The notes beneath the pieces were generated by a model. The model saw only the letters and a list, made by a program, of their open reading frames with translations, did no database searches and was not told where the DNA came from. A DNA stretch of 64,000 bases from Pseudomonas sp. B6002 (GTDB lineage: Bacteria; Pseudomonadota; Gammaproteobacteria; Pseudomonadales; Pseudomonadaceae), in the NCBI RefSeq assembly GCF_013385985.1, contig NZ_JACAOY010000006.1, forward strand, positions 414,581-478,580, given 5' to 3'. A program made the position numbers and the translations under genes. This document shows positions 62,061 to 64,000 of this stretch, piece by piece (positions within the stretch are counted from its first letter, which is position 1; the number at the start of each line of letters is the position of its first letter).

Positions 62061-62117
62061 GGCGGGGTTCTCGGGAGAAAGGCGGGCACTGCGCTAAAAA
62101 GTACAGGAATGCCCGGC

Positions 62118-62132
62118 AATCTAAAATAGATT
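62118..62132 (-). promoter_or_regulatory. Palindrome in the tetR-permease divergent region
   Basis: AATCTA-AAA-TAGATT, a 6-3-6 perfect inverted repeat between the divergent tetR (start 62060) and permease (start 62345) genes. Likely TetR operator; the rest of the 284-base gap shows no gene. Confidence 0.5.
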
Positions 62133-62344
62133 TGTTGGGGAATGTATTCCCGCAGCGGCGCTGGAGCCAGCGTAAAACGGCGCTTATAGCCACTATCGAG
62201 CGTCTGCACCGCACAACCGTTCCTCAGCTAAGTCTTTGCTTATTCAGGAGAATCCCGGACAATCGCGCCCCTATTATGGTCGGGGCGCTGCCTGTCAGGT
62301 TTTTCTGACTCGTCCCGGCTATGGAAATGCGGAGATCCGACCGG

Positions 62345-63622
62345 ATGAATGATCAGGCCAATAGCGTCGACCAACGTTATGAGACGACACCTGCAACTCT
62401 CACAAGCTGGAGCCGCCAGGACACCACCTGGATGCTCGGCCTGTTCGGCACCGCCATTGGCGCCGGCACCTTGTTCTTGCCCATCAACGCCGGTCTGGGG
62501 GGCTTCTGGCCGCTGCTGATCCTTGCGTTGCTGGCGTTCCCGATGACGTTCTTTGCCCACCGTGGCCTGACCCGTTTCGTCCTGTCCGGCCGTGAAGGCT
62601 CCGACATTACCGACGTGGTCGAAGAACACTTCGGCATCAAGGCTGGCGCGCTGATCACCTTGCTGTACTTCTTTGCGATCTTCCCGATCCTGTTGATCTA
62701 CAGCGTCGCACTGACCAATACCGTCAGCAGCTTCATGGAGCACCAGCTGCACATCATGCCGCCGCCCCGGGCGATCCTGGCGTTTGTGCTGATCCTCGGC
62801 CTGTTGGCCGTGGTGCGTTGCGGCGAGCAGGTGATCGTCAAGGCCATGAGCCTGATGGTGTACCCGTTTATCGTGGCCTTGCTGTTCCTGGCCGTTTACC
62901 TGATCCCTCACTGGACCGGCGGCATCCTCAGCACTGCGAGTGAAGTGCCGGCCCCCTCGGCGCTGCTCAACACCCTGTGGCTGGCCATCCCGGTGATGGT
63001 GTTCTCTTTCAACCATTCGCCGATCATCTCGGCGTTCGCGGTGGACCAGAAGCGCCAGTACGGTGCCCACGCCGATGAGCGCAGCTCGCAGATCCTGTCC
63101 CGCGCCCACCTGTTGATGGTGGTGATGGTGCTGTTCTTCGTGTTCAGCTGCGTGCTGACCCTGTCGCCGGCGCAGTTGGCCGAGGCGAAAGCGCAGAACC
63201 TGTCGATCCTGTCCTACCTGGCCAACCACTTCGACAACCCGACCATCGCCTTCGCCGCGCCTCTGATCGCGTTCGTGGCGATTGCCAAGTCGTTCCTGGG
63301 CCACTACATCGGCGCCAGCGAAGGCCTCAAGGGCCTGGTGGTCAAGACGGGGCGTCGTCCGGCGCCCAAGACGCTGGACCGCATGACCGCAGCCTTCATG
63401 CTGGTGGTGTGCTGGATCGTCGCCACGCTTAACCCGAGCATTCTCGGCATGATCGAGACCCTGGGCGGTCCTGTCATCGCATCGATTCTGTTCCTGATGC
63501 CGATGTATGCCATCCGCAAGGTGCCGGCCATGGCCAAGTACCGTGGGCAGGCGTCCAATGTGTTTGTCACGGCGGTGGGCCTGGTGGCGATTACTGCGCT
63601 GATTTACTCGCTGCTGTCCTGA
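62345..63622 (+). CDS. HAAAP-family serine/threonine permease (SdaC/TdcC-like)
   Basis: 425 residues from the ATG at 62345; GGAG lies 10 bases upstream, and an ATG at 62321 is an alternative. Eleven hydrophobic segments; the start (WMLGLFGTAIGAGTLFLPIN) and GREGSDITDVVEEHFG, NHSPIISAF and IAKSFLGHYIGASEG are typical of SdaC and TdcC. It imports serine or threonine with protons or sodium. No serine deaminase gene is adjacent in the window. Confidence 0.9.
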   Translation: MNDQANSVDQRYETTPATLTSWSRQDTTWMLGLFGTAIGAGTLFLPINAGLGGFWPLLILALLAFPMTFFAHRGLTRFVLSGREGSDITDVVEEHFGIKAGALITLLYFFAIFPILLIYSVALTNTVSSFMEHQLHIMPPPRAILAFVLILGLLAVVRCGEQVIVKAMSLMVYPFIVALLFLAVYLIPHWTGGILSTASEVPAPSALLNTLWLAIPVMVFSFNHSPIISAFAVDQKRQYGAHADERSSQILSRAHLLMVVMVLFFVFSCVLTLSPAQLAEAKAQNLSILSYLANHFDNPTIAFAAPLIAFVAIAKSFLGHYIGASEGLKGLVVKTGRRPAPKTLDRMTAAFMLVVCWIVATLNPSILGMIETLGGPVIASILFLMPMYAIRKVPAMAKYRGQASNVFVTAVGLVAITALIYSLLS

Positions 63623-63642
63623 TTCCAGGCGGCAACGACACA

Positions 63643-63677
63643 GGCCGATTCGCGCATACCGCGAATCGGCCTTTTTT
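63643..63677 (+). terminator. Rho-independent terminator of the permease gene
   Basis: GGCCGATTCGC / GCGAATCGGCC with a 7-base loop then TTTTTT, 20 bases after the stop. Confidence 0.92.
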
Positions 63678-63708
63678 GTGCGCGCAGTATGGGTGTAATC
63701 GATTCAAA

Positions 63709-63820
63709 CTGTGGGAGCGGCGGTGCGGCGATTCGACTTGCTCGCGAAGGCGGCCTGTCAGGCGATTTAGCGTTATTGGATGTACACGGTCCTAATGTGG
63801 GAGCTGGCTTGCCTGCGATG
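63709..63820. repeat. Two solitary REP half-sites
   Basis: CTGTGGGAGCGGCGGTGCGG at 63709-63728 and AATGTGGGAGCTGGCTTGCC at 63794-63813 without matching complements. Degenerate remains of the same repeat family. Confidence 0.6.
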
Positions 63821-64000
63821 ACTTTGGGCTGGGCGCTATAAATTTTTGGTCGGAGTACATATCCGTTGCTGCGGTAACGGCGGCTTAGGGTTCCGCCCTT
63901 ACGGCGGGTCACTTTCGAAAAGCGCGAAAGTAACCAAAGCGCTCTTGCCCCACCACTCGGTGTCTCGCCTAGGCTCGACATGCCCTCACTCCGGCTTGAA
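63821..64000. repeat. Start of a long P. fluorescens-type intergenic repeat
   Basis: The stretch with GGTCGGAGTACATATCCGTT, GGTAACGGCGGCTTAGGG and TTGCCCCACCACTCGGTG, continuing CTCGCCTAGGCTCG, I recognise as a long repeat common in P. fluorescens-group genomes, where it is often mistaken for small genes. It runs to the right edge and joins directly to a REP half-site. Not coding. Confidence 0.65.

Noticed and set aside
63604-63981. 125-codon minus frame over the right-end repeat
   Set aside because: Made of terminator, REP and long-repeat sequence; such frames are known annotation artefacts.

Overview
The window is a GC-rich chromosomal segment from a Pseudomonas, most likely of the P. fluorescens group. 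The evidence is codon bias, the many copies of short palindromes containing GGAGCTGGCTTGCC or GGAGCCGGCTTGCC typed repeats between genes, a type VI secretion (T6SS) tail of the HSI-II type (tssM-stp1-stk1), a gdhB / MoxR / Bat block in the same order as in P. aeruginosa PA3068-PA3075 (recalled, not searched), and praB genes. I see no rRNA, tRNA, CRISPR array, insertion sequence or origin.

Layout. 1-3.1 kb: end of a T6SS locus (TssM C-terminus, PP2C phosphatase, Ser/Thr kinase), then a small conserved gene and a membrane EIIC-like/EAL protein. 5.7-23.6 kb: a hydrocarbon and fatty-acid utilisation region. A minus-strand trio (PF10118-type hydrolase, SDR, Baeyer-Villiger-type flavin monooxygenase) diverges from an alpha/beta hydrolase, the alkane hydroxylase alkB, three praB-family secreted proteins, a FadL-type porin, and an operon fadE, long fabG, maoC, thiolase and fadD. 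Together these can take up, hydroxylate and beta-oxidise alkanes or fatty acids; rubredoxin, alcohol dehydrogenase and aldehyde dehydrogenase are not here. 23.7-30.5 kb: a Gfo/Idh/MocA dehydrogenase with IolR-like operators, a YCF48-like periplasmic protein with an MMPL/RND permease, a lactonase and a tiny exported protein.

30.6-36 kb: GST, sbcC and sbcD in one minus-strand operon. 36.2-43.1 kb: moxR, DUF58, DUF4381, batA, batB/C and batD, all overlapping by a few bases. 43.4-49.1 kb: a small gene and the 1619-residue NAD-dependent glutamate dehydrogenase. 49.1-50.4 kb: an AT-richer insertion with a Sel1-repeat gene and a coding remnant. 50.4-53.4 kb: two GntR/FCD regulators and a DctA-type carrier. 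53.5-59.9 kb: tag, a cupin, a MocR regulator diverging from an AhpD-like gene, then an SDR, an APH-like phosphotransferase and a 2-hydroxyacid dehydrogenase.

60-60.7 kb holds the most unusual item: an AT-richer, headless toxin-like C-terminal domain translationally coupled to a small immunity-like gene. After it come a cysteine hydrolase, a possible threonine-rich micropeptide followed by a terminator, a TetR regulator, a serine/threonine permease, and the start of a long P. fluorescens-type repeat at the right edge.
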